Origin: Candidatus Melainabacteria bacterium
GTDB lineage: Bacteria; Cyanobacteriota; Vampirovibrionia; LMEP-6097
Reading direction: 5' to 3'
Assembly: GCA_018695135.1 (NCBI GenBank)
Contig: JABHOV010000052.1
Location: 1 to 52,609, forward strand
Length of the DNA stretch: 52,609 bases
The notes under the pieces are model-generated. The model ran no database searches. It was not told the DNA's origin and saw only the letters and a program-made list of their open reading frames with translations. The position numbers and the translations under genes are program-made. Below are positions 8,383 to 17,524 of the stretch, one piece after another. The stretch's first letter is position 1; every line of letters begins with the position of its first letter.

Positions 8383-8574
8383 GCGCTCACTTTGTTCGCT
8401 GGTTGCGCTTGCCTTTCAGGCTCGCTGGTTGCGGCACTTCGTGCCTGCCTCTTGTGTCAAAAGTCTTAGATTGTTCTCTTTTATGTTAGAAGCAGGACGT
8501 GAAACGTCCGCAACCAGGGAGCAAAGCGACCACAGCCAGCGAACAAAGTGAGCGCAACCGTCCTCGAAGAGGAC
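8383..8574. repeat. Large inverted repeat with nested triloop mini-hairpins
   Basis: A 20-nt arm starting GCGCTCACTTTGTTCGC at 8383-8402 is repeated exactly inverted at 8536-8555. Between and beside the arms are short hairpins with three-base loops: GCCT-TTC-AGGC (8411), GGCAC-TTC-GTGCC (8433), GGACGT-GAA-ACGTCC (8495) and GTCCTC-GAA-GAGGAC (8560). The element fills the divergent intergenic region; the 68-aa ORF drawn here and the GTG that opens the next track ORF are by-products of it. Confidence 0.7.
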
Positions 8575-8582
8575 ACTAGCTA

Positions 8583-8588
8583 TATAAT
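8583..8588 (+). promoter_or_regulatory. -10 box for the membrane/TPR fusion gene, leaderless type
   Basis: TATAAT ends 7 nt before ATG at 8596. This decides the start: the upstream GTG at 8548 lies inside the inverted repeat. Confidence 0.6.
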
Positions 8589-8595
8589 AAAACTA

Positions 8596-11500
8596 ATGCA
8601 ATTCATCGTCCCCATCTCTTTTATATGTTTTTTTCTTAGTGGAGCAGTAGCACTAGTCTATGAATTAACTTGGCTTAGATTGTTAAGACAAATATTTGGT
8701 ACCGACAGCCTGGCTCTTAGTACCATGCTTACAGTTTTCATTGGTGGCATTGCCGTTGGTACTTGGCTTTCTGGAGTCATCATCAATAAATATTTTAGAC
8801 AACATGATTATCAAAGCGAAGAAAAAAACCACATCGTAAGGATGGCGCATAGTTACATCCTTATATATGCTTATGCTTTCATTGAGCTATTACTAGGTGT
8901 CTATGCACTGATGGTGCCATTTTTACTTGGCAGTAATTTCCTTGGCAAGATATGGCTACCATTTGCACAAATCGCAGTTGATAACTTAATGGTCGGCTCT
9001 TTAGTCAAGTTTGTACTTTCAGCAATCCTCTTGATCATTCCAACTCTATTAATTGGGCTTAGTTTTCCATTACTTACAGAACTAATAAATATAGACAAGG
9101 CAGAACACAGGGATTCGCAGTTTGCTGCAAGTAATTTATATGCAGTCAACACTTTTGGTGCCATTATTGGTGCAGCAATTTGCGGATTTTATTTACTACC
9201 TGTATTTGGCTTAGATTTCAGTACCAAGATCGCCGTTCTTGGCAATCTCGCAATTGCAATACTCTGTTATTTTTGTGTATTTTCCAACCGAACAAACTTC
9301 ACAAACGCAAGCCTAATCGGTGTTTGTGACTTTGTCTGCAAATTAGCTAAAGACAATCACGATCCAGACGAGAAGCATGAACATAGTAAAGAATACAAAA
9401 GAGTTAACTACTTACTGCTTTTGATTGCATTTACAATTGGCTTTATCAACCTTGGACTCGAAGTCATTTGGACCAAAGTTTTGACTTTGATTATCGGCTC
9501 ATCTACTTATTCACTAACTATAATCCTAATAGCAGTGCTTGGCGGCATCAGCCTTGGCGCATTCATGCTCAATTACCTAATTAAAATCATCGACAAGTTC
9601 AATCTAAGCTACAAAAGCTTTCTTAATTACTCACTCTTGAGCTTCGCTTGTTTAATAACAATCTCATCATCATTTTTCAATAAAGCGCCTTGGTATTTTT
9701 TAAACCTCAACCAAACAATAGAAAACATCTTAGGTTACTCACCATGGCTACTCTCAAACATAATCAAGTTCATGAGCATTGCTGCAATCATAATTCCAGT
9801 CACTGCCTTTGAAGGCTTGATATTTGCCTTTGTACTTTATCTAGTTTCTGGCAAAACCAACATGATAGAGAACCGCAAGCTAGAACCCGTTGGCACAAGG
9901 GTTTCCAAGGCATCATACATCAATACCTTTGGTGCTATTACCGGCTCATTCCTGACTGGCTTTGTACTCATTCCCCTGTTTAGCAAATTTGGCAGCGGCA
10001 CTTATGGCTGCTTGATCACATTAATCTGCATTGCATTTGCTCTTGCTCTTTTTACCAATTTATATGATTCCAAGTTTAATCCACTGGCTATCGCAACGAT
10101 AATCGCTTGCTTGCTGAGTATTAACTTTCTGCCGAAACTAGACGCCAATGAAATCTCTAGTGGAATTGCTGTCTACAAAGGCATGAAATATAAATCAATC
10201 ACCAAGAAGGATTACAAGCGCGCCATCTCAGAGCAGATATTAATGCACGAGGAAGGCATCAATAGTATCGTCACAGTAGTAGAAAACAAAGCAGCTAATG
10301 CAATCTTCTTAAAGACAAACGGCAAAATAGAAGCAGGAATGCCAATCAATCCTGAAGATCCATCCAAAGCCGACATGACGACTCAAGTGCTGCTTGGTCA
10401 ATTGCCAATCTTCGTCAAACCCAATATAGAAAAAGCTTTGCTCATAGGCATGGGCTCAGGCATTAGCCACAAGTCCCTACTCAAAATCGGTGCCAAAGCT
10501 CAGCTCAAACAAGTAGAGGTTTGTGAAATTGAAGAACTAGTTTACAAAGCAGCAGGTAAATATTTCAATGCAGTAATGACAAAGGACTATGGTCCAATTA
10601 AGCTTAATCATCATATGGCCGACGCCCGAAATTTCTTGATAGCCAATAAAACGAAACAAGGAGCAGGTACACTTTATGACCTAATAATCTCCCAACCTTC
10701 TGATCCATGGATTTCAGCAAATCTATTTACTGAAGAATTTTGGCAACTAGCATCTTCTAACCTCAATGAAGATGGGATCTTTGAACAATGGATTCAACTA
10801 TATTCAATTGACCCCAAACATCTAGAAATCGCCTTACGTACTTTTAGTCAGGTCTTCCCAAATAGCATGGCATTCAAGCCTGGAGACGCCGCTGAGCTGC
10901 TACTAATTGGCTCAAAGCAAGAGCTGGAGCTTGATAGCAAGAAGATCAATGAGCTCATGAAATACAAAGAAGTCAAACAAGAACTTTCTTATATTGGCAT
11001 TAATGATGATGCTGATTTACTATCCAACCTAGTCTTAAGCCCAGCAGCAATCAATAAATTATTAAACCGCAAAGCCGGTAACCAAGCACATCACAACATC
11101 AAGATCTTAAAATACATCACCAAGATTGATGCTGGTACTCATGAATACAAACCTAAGCTAGCTAATCAACACAATGAAGAAGAGAATGATAAAAAACCTA
11201 GCAAACAAAAATTAAATACCGATGACAATATGTTGCTTGAATTTCACACTCCAAAGCAGCTTAGTCAGTTTTATCAAACCATCAAGACCAATCTTAGTTA
11301 TATAGAAAAACATAGTAACCCTGCAGATATTATTGAGTACCTTGCCTTACAAAAAGACAGTAGTCTCCTTACTAGAATCGCCATGGCACACAGTCAAAGC
11401 AGTTCAAAACCACACCCCAAGCTAGCTCTCGGGATCGCTGAGCAAATGCATGAGATCAATAAGACACCAGCCAGCTATCTAGCGCTCTACCACATCCACA

Positions 11501-12348
11501 AAAACAATATGAACGACGAAGAAGCTGACTCATTAATTTATCAAGCCGAATCACGCTTTGCTGACATGGTGATGAGTGGCAAAAAATCACAAGTGATAAT
11601 CTTTGAAGGCTTAATGGGAGAGACCAAATTAGATAGTTATCAACTTGCAAGCCTGGCACAAATCTATATGCATGATCAATCTTGGGACAAAGCTCAGGCA
11701 TTAATTGATAGAGCAATAGAAATCGATCCAGCTAACAATCAACTCAAAATTGTCAAAGCTCAAATCACTTTCCAAAAAGTAAAACAATTTCAGTATCCAG
11801 ACAATAGGCTCAAAACTAGAGACCTGGCACTAAGCCTTGATTTATATGAAGACGCTCTCAATGCTGATGAATTCAGTATCGACGCCTATCGCGGGCTAGC
11901 GAGATTCCATCTCTTTAAAGCCGCTCAGAGCAAGGGTGCTGAAGCTGAAAGACTAAAACGAATCGCCATCAAAAAATGCACCAACGCACTTGAGCTCAAC
12001 CCCAAATCTTGGTCTTTACAACTTGAACTAGCCAAGATTTATTTATCCAGTTTGCCTGATTCACAATTAGAACTAATGAAAAACCCAGGTGACAAATTAG
12101 AAAGCGCTATCAAATTCTTAAGCAATAGTTTAGTGCTCAAGCCTGACTCCATCGAAGCTAATTACGAGATGTCTCAATTACAATATCTCATCGGTAATAT
12201 TGACTTAGCCTACAAACACTCAATGCTACTAGAAGAACTCTGCGCAGAAGGTTCTAGCTGCGTTGATATACTCGGCACCCAAAGACTCGACAAAGCTAAG
12301 AGCCTCAATGAAAAGCTCGATAAAATCGCTAACGGGAATTTAAGCTAA
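8596..12348 (+). CDS. Membrane transporter-like / spermidine-synthase-like / TPR fusion protein
   Basis: A 1250-residue three-part protein. Residues 1 to about 520 are highly hydrophobic with a dozen or more membrane helices and motifs such as SGAVALVYELTWLRLLRQIFG and, later, GLEVIWTKVLTLIIGSSTYSL, typical of 'fused MFS/spermidine synthase' proteins. Around 560-770 is a Rossmann methyltransferase/aminopropyltransferase-like domain: LLIGMGSGISHKSLL, VEVCEIEE, DARNFL, YDLIISQPSDPW. This form often lacks the classical polyamine-synthase residues, so activity is open. From about 990 to the end are helical TPR-like repeats (SYQLASLAQIYMHDQSWDKAQALIDRAIEIDPANNQLKIVKAQ). The start was moved to 8596 because of the adjacent -10 and because the earlier residues come from a repeat. 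It is an integral membrane protein; the substrate is unknown. Confidence 0.85.
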   Translation: MQFIVPISFICFFLSGAVALVYELTWLRLLRQIFGTDSLALSTMLTVFIGGIAVGTWLSGVIINKYFRQHDYQSEEKNHIVRMAHSYILIYAYAFIELLLGVYALMVPFLLGSNFLGKIWLPFAQIAVDNLMVGSLVKFVLSAILLIIPTLLIGLSFPLLTELINIDKAEHRDSQFAASNLYAVNTFGAIIGAAICGFYLLPVFGLDFSTKIAVLGNLAIAILCYFCVFSNRTNFTNASLIGVCDFVCKLAKDNHDPDEKHEHSKEYKRVNYLLLLIAFTIGFINLGLEVIWTKVLTLIIGSSTYSLTIILIAVLGGISLGAFMLNYLIKIIDKFNLSYKSFLNYSLLSFACLITISSSFFNKAPWYFLNLNQTIENILGYSPWLLSNIIKFMSIAAIIIPVTAFEGLIFAFVLYLVSGKTNMIENRKLEPVGTRVSKASYINTFGAITGSFLTGFVLIPLFSKFGSGTYGCLITLICIAFALALFTNLYDSKFNPLAIATIIACLLSINFLPKLDANEISSGIAVYKGMKYKSITKKDYKRAISEQILMHEEGINSIVTVVENKAANAIFLKTNGKIEAGMPINPEDPSKADMTTQVLLGQLPIFVKPNIEKALLIGMGSGISHKSLLKIGAKAQLKQVEVCEIEELVYKAAGKYFNAVMTKDYGPIKLNHHMADARNFLIANKTKQGAGTLYDLIISQPSDPWISANLFTEEFWQLASSNLNEDGIFEQWIQLYSIDPKHLEIALRTFSQVFPNSMAFKPGDAAELLLIGSKQELELDSKKINELMKYKEVKQELSYIGINDDADLLSNLVLSPAAINKLLNRKAGNQAHHNIKILKYITKIDAGTHEYKPKLANQHNEEENDKKPSKQKLNTDDNMLLEFHTPKQLSQFYQTIKTNLSYIEKHSNPADIIEYLALQKDSSLLTRIAMAHSQSSSKPHPKLALGIAEQMHEINKTPASYLALYHIHKNNMNDEEADSLIYQAESRFADMVMSGKKSQVIIFEGLMGETKLDSYQLASLAQIYMHDQSWDKAQALIDRAIEIDPANNQLKIVKAQITFQKVKQFQYPDNRLKTRDLALSLDLYEDALNADEFSIDAYRGLARFHLFKAAQSKGAEAERLKRIAIKKCTNALELNPKSWSLQLELAKIYLSSLPDSQLELMKNPGDKLESAIKFLSNSLVLKPDSIEANYEMSQLQYLIGNIDLAYKHSMLLEELCAEGSSCVDILGTQRLDKAKSLNEKLDKIANGNLS

Positions 12349-12357
12349 TGCACCAAA

Positions 12358-12418
12358 TTCATCTATTTCTAATAGAATCATACACAAATGTGGTATAATT
12401 CTATTAGAAATAGATGAA
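12358..12418 (+). promoter_or_regulatory. Palindromic operator/promoter of the toxin-antitoxin pair
   Basis: Two perfect 21-nt inverted arms (core CTATTTCTAATAGAAT / ATTCTATTAGAAATAG) flank a 19-nt spacer. The spacer/right-arm junction holds an extended -10 (TGgTATAAT, 12394-12399), and the right arm runs through the antitoxin ATG. Binding by an RHH-type antitoxin would cover promoter and start codon, the usual autoregulation of RelB-type modules. Confidence 0.75.
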
Positions 12419-12734
12419 AAACGACGATAAAATCCAAATTCCATTAAATAGTCAACTCAAGGATGACTTTAAAGATAAATGTGAGAACATTGGATTTTCC
12501 TCTGTGAATGAAGCATTGAGAGTATTGATTCACAATTTTACCTACAACAACAATATCACTCTTCAGTTAATGAATCTAAATACAAAACCTATTCCACAAA
12601 ATCTGGACCATGAACTATTAGACAAAGAGACAGATCGACGCTTAGATGAAGCCTATCAAGCAATCAAGGATGGTGAGTATACAGCAGTAGATAGTTCAAA
12701 AAGTAACTGGCTCAAAAGACACCTTGAAAGCTAA
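12414..12734 (+). CDS. RelB/ribbon-helix-helix-type antitoxin
   Basis: A 106-residue protein directly upstream of, and overlapping, a RelE-like toxin. The N-terminus MKNDDKIQIPLNSQLKDDFKDKCENIGFSSVNEALRVLIHNF fits a ribbon-helix-helix DNA-binding domain: a short beta strand, then two helices. The polar, charged C-terminal half would wrap the toxin. The start codon lies inside the right arm of a 21-bp inverted repeat, which suggests autorepression. The stop TAA and the toxin ATG share one base (TAATG). Confidence 0.75.
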   Translation: MKNDDKIQIPLNSQLKDDFKDKCENIGFSSVNEALRVLIHNFTYNNNITLQLMNLNTKPIPQNLDHELLDKETDRRLDEAYQAIKDGEYTAVDSSKSNWLKRHLES

Positions 12735-13021
12735 TGTACAAATTAATATTCACCAAACCTTTTGACAGAGACTTACGTAAGTTTTGCAAAAATAGAGAGC
12801 AGCTAATCAATAGAATTGAAAAAGTATTAGACATACTACAGGCTGATCCTTTTCACGAAATTCTCAGAACCCACAAAGTCAATAGTAAAAACCATGGCAC
12901 AGCTTTTAGCTCAAGAATTAATGGTGATCTCAGAATAATATGGAATTTTTCTCAGGACAAGATACAAATATTCTTACTTGATATTGGTGGGCATTCAGGT
13001 AAGGATAAAGTTTATAGTTAA
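12734..13021 (+). CDS. RelE/YafQ-like toxin
   Basis: A 95-residue basic protein with the RelE/ParE-superfamily pattern: YKLIFTKPFDRDLRKF at the start, a helical pair (NREQLINRIEKVLDILQADPF), then strands with INGDLRIIWNFSQDKIQIFLLDIGGHSG. RelE-family mRNA interferases end with strands of this type, and HSGKDKVYS resembles the YafQ ending. It is translationally coupled to the antitoxin (TAATG). Likely a ribosome-dependent mRNA endonuclease, though a ParE-like gyrase poison cannot be excluded from sequence alone. Confidence 0.75.
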   Translation: MYKLIFTKPFDRDLRKFCKNREQLINRIEKVLDILQADPFHEILRTHKVNSKNHGTAFSSRINGDLRIIWNFSQDKIQIFLLDIGGHSGKDKVYS

Positions 13022-13110
13022 ACTAGATTAGAGCCTGTTCGAAAGTATCTCAACAAGGTGCAAATTTATTCAGAGATTGTCAAGCTCATTGGTATAGTAA
13101 ACAAAAGCTA

Positions 13111-13139
13111 TCTCGAAAGTTCGAGAACGAGGCTTTTTT
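13111..13139 (+). terminator. Possible terminator after the toxin gene
   Basis: TCTCGAAAGTTCGAGA is a perfect palindrome, followed after ACGAGGC by six Ts. The distance between stem and T-run makes efficiency uncertain. Confidence 0.35.
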
Positions 13140-13188
13140 CGAGTAGCGGAACGGAGTTGGCTGAGCCGCCAATGTAGTGAGCAACACA

Positions 13189-13216
13189 GGAAAGTAACGA
13201 AGTTATCGGGCTTTCC
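13189..13216. repeat. Hairpin between toxin and clpC 3' ends
   Basis: GGAAAG-TAAC-GAA-GTTA-TCGGG-CTTTCC folds as a stem with an inner GAA triloop, 10 bases after the clpC stop codon on its strand. It may protect or terminate the clpC transcript; no T-run is seen on that strand. Confidence 0.5.
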
Positions 13217-13225
13217 AGGTAGCTT

Positions 13226-15949
13226 TTAAGCTGTTTTGTTGCCTGCGGGTTCTTTAGATGCTCCCCCTACGCTCGCACCAGTACTAGACAGCGTCAAGAC
13301 CTTATTCTTAGTCTTAATAGTAGATTTCTTCAAAGCTTCTTGTTCTTCTTCTGTGTATTGTCCAATCACTTCAAATTTAACTTTGGCTTTAATAAGAGCT
13401 TGTCTAATATCAGCTTCTTTTGTATCGTCAGTAGGTTGTTTTTCTTCCTTACTATAATCTTTTTCCTTAGGAAACTCTGCATCAAACACTAATGACGCTT
13501 TTACTTTGTTACCAGCACCAAGTCTCTCATTAATAAGTTCATCAGAGATCTCATCTTCCAAAAGCTTTTGTATAGAGCGTTTCATTGGTCTTGCACCAAA
13601 AGCACGTTTGTAACCTTCTGTAGCGACTTTGTCTTTAACATCATCGGTAAGCTCAATAGTCATTCCGTGTTCTTTTAATCTAAGTTCAAGTTCTTTAATT
13701 AAGATGTTAACGATCAAGCGCATATCATCTCTATTAAGGTGTCTAAAGACAACAACATCATCAAGTCTGTTAATAAACTCAGGCTTGAATGCTCGTTTCA
13801 CTTCTTCCATTACGGCTTCTTTCATACGTTGGTATTCATTTTCTTCTGCCTTCTCTTTATTACCAGAGAAGAATCCAATTCCACCAGTATTAGACATTCT
13901 GTTGGCACCAACATTGGAAGTCATAATAATGATTGTATTTTTGAAACTAACTTTACGTCCTCGACTATCAGTCAAATGACCATCATCAAGCATTTGTAAC
14001 ATGACATTGAATACATCAGGATGACCTTTTTCAATCTCATCAAAAAGTACAACACTATAAGGCTTACGTCTAACAGCTTCAGTCAACTGACCACCATCTC
14101 CGTAACCAACATAGCCAGGAGGTGAACCAATTAATTTACTAACTGTATGTTTCTCCATATACTCTGACATATCAACTCTAATCAAGTTCTCTGCACTACC
14201 AAAGAAGTAGTCAGCAAGTACTTTTGCAAGTTCTGTTTTACCAACACCAGTTGGTCCACAAAAAATAAACGAACCAATTGGACGTTCTGGGTTTTTCAAG
14301 CCTGAACGAGCTCTTCTAATTGCTTTAGAAACAGCAGTAACTGCAGGGTCTTGTCCAATCACTCTGCAATGAATAATATCTTCCATATTCTTGAGCTTTT
14401 CATTCTCGCCTTTTTTCAGGTCACCGATCGGGATACCTGTCCAACATGAAACAATATGAGCAATCTCTTCTTCTTCAACTTTGGGTTTATTTTTCTCCTG
14501 CTCTTTTTTCCATTCTTCTTGGATTTCTCTAATCTTGTCTCTTAAATCATTTTCTTCATCACGCAATTGTGAAGCTTTTTCAAATTCTTGATTACGAATT
14601 GCTTCTTCTTTATTACGAGAGATTTTAGTTAAATCATTTTCTAGTTCTTTACCTTCTGGCGGCAATGAGCTAGCACGAAGCCTAACTCTCGATGAAGCTT
14701 CATCGACTAAATCGATTGCTTTATCAGGAAGGAATCTGTCAAAGATATATCTATCAGATAAAGTAGCAGCAGCTTCAATTGCTTTATCAGTAATGATCAG
14801 CTTGTGGTGATCTTCATATTTTTGTCTAAGTCCTCTAAGAATATCGATTGTTTCTTCCACGGATGGGGAGTTGATTACAACCGGCTGAAATCTACGTTCA
14901 AGTGCAGCATCACGCTCGATATGTTTACGATACTCATCAAGAGTAGTAGTACCAATACATTGCAGCTCACCACGTGCTAGAGCAGGTTTGAGAATATTGG
15001 CAGCATCAATAGCTCCCTCTGCAGCACCTGCACCAATTAAAGTATGCAACTCGTCAATTACTAACATGATATTGCCAGCACTACGAATCTCATCCATGAT
15101 TTTTTTCAGTCTTTCTTCAAACTCACCACGGTATTTAGTACCAGCGACTAATAAACCAAGGTCTAGCATAACTAACTTCTTGCCATCTAATAATTCAGGT
15201 ATATCATCTGAAACTATACGCGAAGCGAGTCCTTCACTAACTGCTGTTTTACCAACACCAGGTTCACCAATTAAAACTGGATTGTTTTTAGTTCTTCTTC
15301 CAAGTATTTGAATAACTCTTTCAATTTCTTCTGCTCTTCCAATAACAGGATCAAGACGTCCTTCTTGAGCAGCGAGCGTAAGGTCAGTACCAAACTCATC
15401 AAGAGTTGGAGTTCTAGTTCTACCACCTTGCTGAGCGCTACCGGCTTTACCAGCACCACTAGAACCTACTCCTAGTAAGGATCCGCCTGTAGCACCACTT
15501 GTGTCAGCGCTAGAAGATTCACCAAGTAATCTAATAATATGTTGTCTAACTTTGGCAAGATCTACTCCCAAGTTATCAAGTACTCTTGCAGCAACTCCTT
15601 CGCCTTCACGAATCAAACCTAATAAAAGATGCTCAGTACCAATATAGTTGTGACCAAATTGTCTCGCTTCATCCCAACTCAATTCAAGAACTCTTTTGGC
15701 TCTTGGTGTGAAGGGGATCTCAACAGCGACAAATCCAGAACCTCGTCCAATAATTTTTTCTACTTCAACTCTAGCGTCTTTGAGATTAACTCCCATTGAC
15801 TTGAGTGTCTTAGCAGCAACTCCAGTGCCTTCACCAATCAATCCCAGTAGTACTTGCTCAGTACCAACAAAATTGTGTCCCAAACGTCTAGCTTCTTCTT
15901 GAGCTAACATTATTACTTTTATGGCTTTCTCTGTAAATCTTTCAAACAT
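13226..15949 (-). CDS. clpC: ATP-dependent Clp protease ATP-binding subunit ClpC
   Basis: Hsp100 unfoldase that feeds ClpP. Domain order is complete: paired N-repeats ([32 protein letters not shown] and the second copy near residue 80), first AAA+ with GEPGVGKTA (about 231), a middle domain with UVR-type [21 protein letters not shown], second AAA+ with GPTGVGKTE (about 564), and a sensor [10 protein letters not shown]. The last ~80 residues are a polar extension beyond the usual ClpC end. Length 907 against ~820 for typical ClpC. The leader has AAGGA about 10 nt before ATG plus an upstream TAATAT, so this gene uses an SD leader unlike many neighbours. Confidence 0.95.
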   Translation of the reverse strand: MFERFTEKAIKVIMLAQEEARRLGHNFVGTEQVLLGLIGEGTGVAAKTLKSMGVNLKDARVEVEKIIGRGSGFVAVEIPFTPRAKRVLELSWDEARQFGHNYIGTEHLLLGLIREGEGVAARVLDNLGVDLAKVRQHIIRLLGESSSADTSGATGGSLLGVGSSGAGKAGSAQQGGRTRTPTLDEFGTDLTLAAQEGRLDPVIGRAEEIERVIQILGRRTKNNPVLIGEPGVGKTAVSEGLASRIVSDDIPELLDGKKLVMLDLGLLVAGTKYRGEFEERLKKIMDEIRSAGNIMLVIDELHTLIGAGAAEGAIDAANILKPALARGELQCIGTTTLDEYRKHIERDAALERRFQPVVINSPSVEETIDILRGLRQKYEDHHKLIITDKAIEAAATLSDRYIFDRFLPDKAIDLVDEASSRVRLRASSLPPEGKELENDLTKISRNKEEAIRNQEFEKASQLRDEENDLRDKIREIQEEWKKEQEKNKPKVEEEEIAHIVSCWTGIPIGDLKKGENEKLKNMEDIIHCRVIGQDPAVTAVSKAIRRARSGLKNPERPIGSFIFCGPTGVGKTELAKVLADYFFGSAENLIRVDMSEYMEKHTVSKLIGSPPGYVGYGDGGQLTEAVRRKPYSVVLFDEIEKGHPDVFNVMLQMLDDGHLTDSRGRKVSFKNTIIIMTSNVGANRMSNTGGIGFFSGNKEKAEENEYQRMKEAVMEEVKRAFKPEFINRLDDVVVFRHLNRDDMRLIVNILIKELELRLKEHGMTIELTDDVKDKVATEGYKRAFGARPMKRSIQKLLEDEISDELINERLGAGNKVKASLVFDAEFPKEKDYSKEEKQPTDDTKEADIRQALIKAKVKFEVIGQYTEEEQEALKKSTIKTKNKVLTLSSTGASVGGASKEPAGNKTA

Positions 15950-16067
15950 TGTATTTTAGTTCCTTTCTATATTATTCACTTATTTAGCTCTACTGTATCA
16001 ATTCATTAGGTCGAATTAATAAATATAAAGTACGCTGAAAACCCCTATTGATGAGTAATACACATTA

Positions 16068-16155
16068 GTGCGCTTTGTGCACTAGCCCATAGCGTCTTCG
16101 ACGCCTGCATTGCATACGCCACTTCGTGAACTTATGCAACGAGTAAAGCGAGCAC
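16068..16155. repeat. Palindromic element upstream of clpC
   Basis: CGCTTT (16071) pairs with AAAGCG (16145), with GTG/CAC outside. Inside are GCGTC-TTC-GACGC (16092) and CAC-TTC-GTG (16120) mini-hairpins. It sits between the clpC promoter region and the luxR terminator. Confidence 0.5.
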
Positions 16156-16159
16156 AAAC

Positions 16160-16191
16160 AAAAAGGATTCAACTTTCATTGAATCCTTTTT
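16160..16191 (-). terminator. Rho-independent terminator of the LuxR regulator gene
   Basis: AAAAAGGATTCAA / TTGAATCCTTTTT form a 13-bp stem with a six-base loop 35 nt past the luxR stop. A- and T-tracts on both sides make it possibly bidirectional. Confidence 0.85.
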
Positions 16192-16226
16192 AAGATATTA
16201 GGAAAATTCCACTCAAAATTTCGCTA

Positions 16227-16952
16227 TTATTTAGATACGGCTGTTTTTGAGTTGTTCATTGTAACTCTCATTAATGACTCTAAGTCATGTTTTAGAGCAT
16301 AAAGAACAGCTTGAGTTCTATCATTAACTTTCAGTTTAGTAAATACGTTATTGATATGGGTTTTAACTGTTGATTCAGAGATAAACAATTTTTGTGCAAC
16401 GCTCTTATAGTTAAGACCTTCAGACAAGTACTTAAGTACTTCCGCTTCTCTTTCAGTAAGCAATTCAAGATTACCGAAATTAGCATTAGCATTTGTAAGT
16501 ACTGATTGTTTCTCATTAACCAGATTTCTGATTGACTTGTTTATTGCAAAGTCAAGGAACAATTGAGCTGCTTCAGCAGATTCAATTGCAAAAGATAAGG
16601 TTCTGTCAGCTCTTTCGCTTAGTAGCCAAGCGCAAAGGTTAGCTGCTAGATACAAGTTCAAGATTATATCTTCTGGTATAGATTTTGAGATAAAAATGAC
16701 TTTAGTATTAGGTGAAGCTTCAGCAATTTCGCTAAACATCTCATTCATTGTTTTACGACCAGGCAATTCGCTAGTAACAATAATAATTTGAGGTTTTCTA
16801 GCTTGTACTGCTTGTATTAAAGCTTCTTGATAGTCGACTCTATCAATTCTGTTGTATCCAGCCATATTCAATTCTTTAGTAATTTGAACGGTCGACTGAA
16901 CTGGACTCAAGGCAATAACTGCCTCTCGGGTTTGGTTTTGTTGTGTTGTCAT
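16227..16952 (-). CDS. LuxR-family regulator with a receiver-like domain lacking the usual Asp
   Basis: Transcription factor with a NarL/LuxR HTH at residues about 165-225: LTEREAEVLKYLSEGL, YKSVAQKLFISESTVKTHINNVFTKLKV. The first ~125 residues look like a response-regulator receiver fold (VIALSPVQSTVQITKEL..., PQIIIVTSELPG, KVIFISKS), but where a receiver has the phosphorylated Asp (normally 'lDl.MPG') it reads VTSELPG. It may therefore be phosphorylation-independent or sense something else. The start was moved to ATG 16952 because CAGGAG sits eight bases upstream; the track start is a GTG without SD. 241 residues. Transcribed divergently from ftsH across ~570 bases. Confidence 0.82.
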   Translation of the reverse strand: MTTQQNQTREAVIALSPVQSTVQITKELNMAGYNRIDRVDYQEALIQAVQARKPQIIIVTSELPGRKTMNEMFSEIAEASPNTKVIFISKSIPEDIILNLYLAANLCAWLLSERADRTLSFAIESAEAAQLFLDFAINKSIRNLVNEKQSVLTNANANFGNLELLTEREAEVLKYLSEGLNYKSVAQKLFISESTVKTHINNVFTKLKVNDRTQAVLYALKHDLESLMRVTMNNSKTAVSK

Positions 16953-17079
16953 GAGTGGGGCTCCTGTTGGGGTTATGTGGAACTCTGGAAGATTTGTATT
17001 ACCAAAGCTCACCCTACTGATATAGGCCCAAAAAGGGAAAGTCCCCTAGGGATAACCCCATAGATAGATGTAAAATTTC

Positions 17080-17109
17080 TTACTATCGGTATATATCGGC
17101 AAAAGTCAA
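17080..17109 (-). promoter_or_regulatory. Candidate -35/-10 promoter of the LuxR regulator
   Basis: On the minus strand TTGACT and TAGTAA are separated by 18 nt, giving a leader of about 120 nt before ATG 16952. The leader contains a CCCTAGGG palindrome and the CAGGAG SD. Confidence 0.35.
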
Positions 17110-17215
17110 GTAAACTTGAATTAAAATTTGTTAATATTTCATTTTTTCAAAGAAAATTGGAACAATTTAACTATGGCATAACAAACTTGTAATTTCCACG
17201 ATGAAAATAAAATAT

Positions 17216-17310
17216 AAAGTTTTGCTATGAATTTAACTTACTCGGCTGCAAGCAACCGAGTTTTTCAAGTTAAATTCATCATTTTCTTCGAAAATGACCG
17301 GCAAAACTTT
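17216..17310. repeat. 95-nt three-way-junction fold between luxR and ftsH
   Basis: The closing stem AAAGTTTTGC/GCAAAACTTT is a perfect 10 bp. Inside are arm one, ATGAATTTAACTT/AAGTTAAATTCAT (13 bp) topped by ACTCGG/CCGAGT, and arm two, CATTTTC-TTC-GAAAATG with a triloop. Nearly every base is paired. It may be a mobile palindromic element or a structured RNA; orientation is undetermined. The flanking ~200 bases up to ftsH (17311-17510) hold an ATTCCG...CGGAAT inverted repeat and no gene. Confidence 0.6.
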
Positions 17311-17510
17311 GATCGTCATTCCGTTCAATCCTTCGTGAGCAAGCTCTCAAGTTTTCACTCCATTCGGAATAAATTAAAGCCATAGAGCAGGACTAAAGAT
17401 ATATCCGAGCCAAACGATGTAGTATCGACGATCTGCATTAAGCAGGGGAGCTTTTTTGTATTACGGATAGAGGATTCAGTACTGAAAATCTCATTGAAGC
17501 ATATAAGTGA

Positions 17511-17516
17511 TAGAAT
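17511..17516 (+). promoter_or_regulatory. Extended -10 box for ftsH, leaderless type
   Basis: TGaTAGAAT ends 8 nt before ATG at 17525. The GTG used by the ORF track (17507) lies upstream of and overlaps this box and is unlikely to be the start. Confidence 0.5.
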
Positions 17517-17524
17517 CACATAAA

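Noticed and set aside
8345-8551. 68-aa ORF upstream of the fusion gene
   Set aside because: Made entirely of the inverted repeat and its hairpins; no promoter or SD, no protein-like pattern.
13226-15949. Several plus-strand ORFs inside clpC (107, 116, 86 aa)
   Set aside because: All lie antisense to conserved ClpC motifs; no start signals.
17480-17524. GTG at 17507 as the ftsH start
   Set aside because: It would place the -10 TAGAAT inside the coding region; the ATG at 17525 starts a typical FtsH N-terminus.
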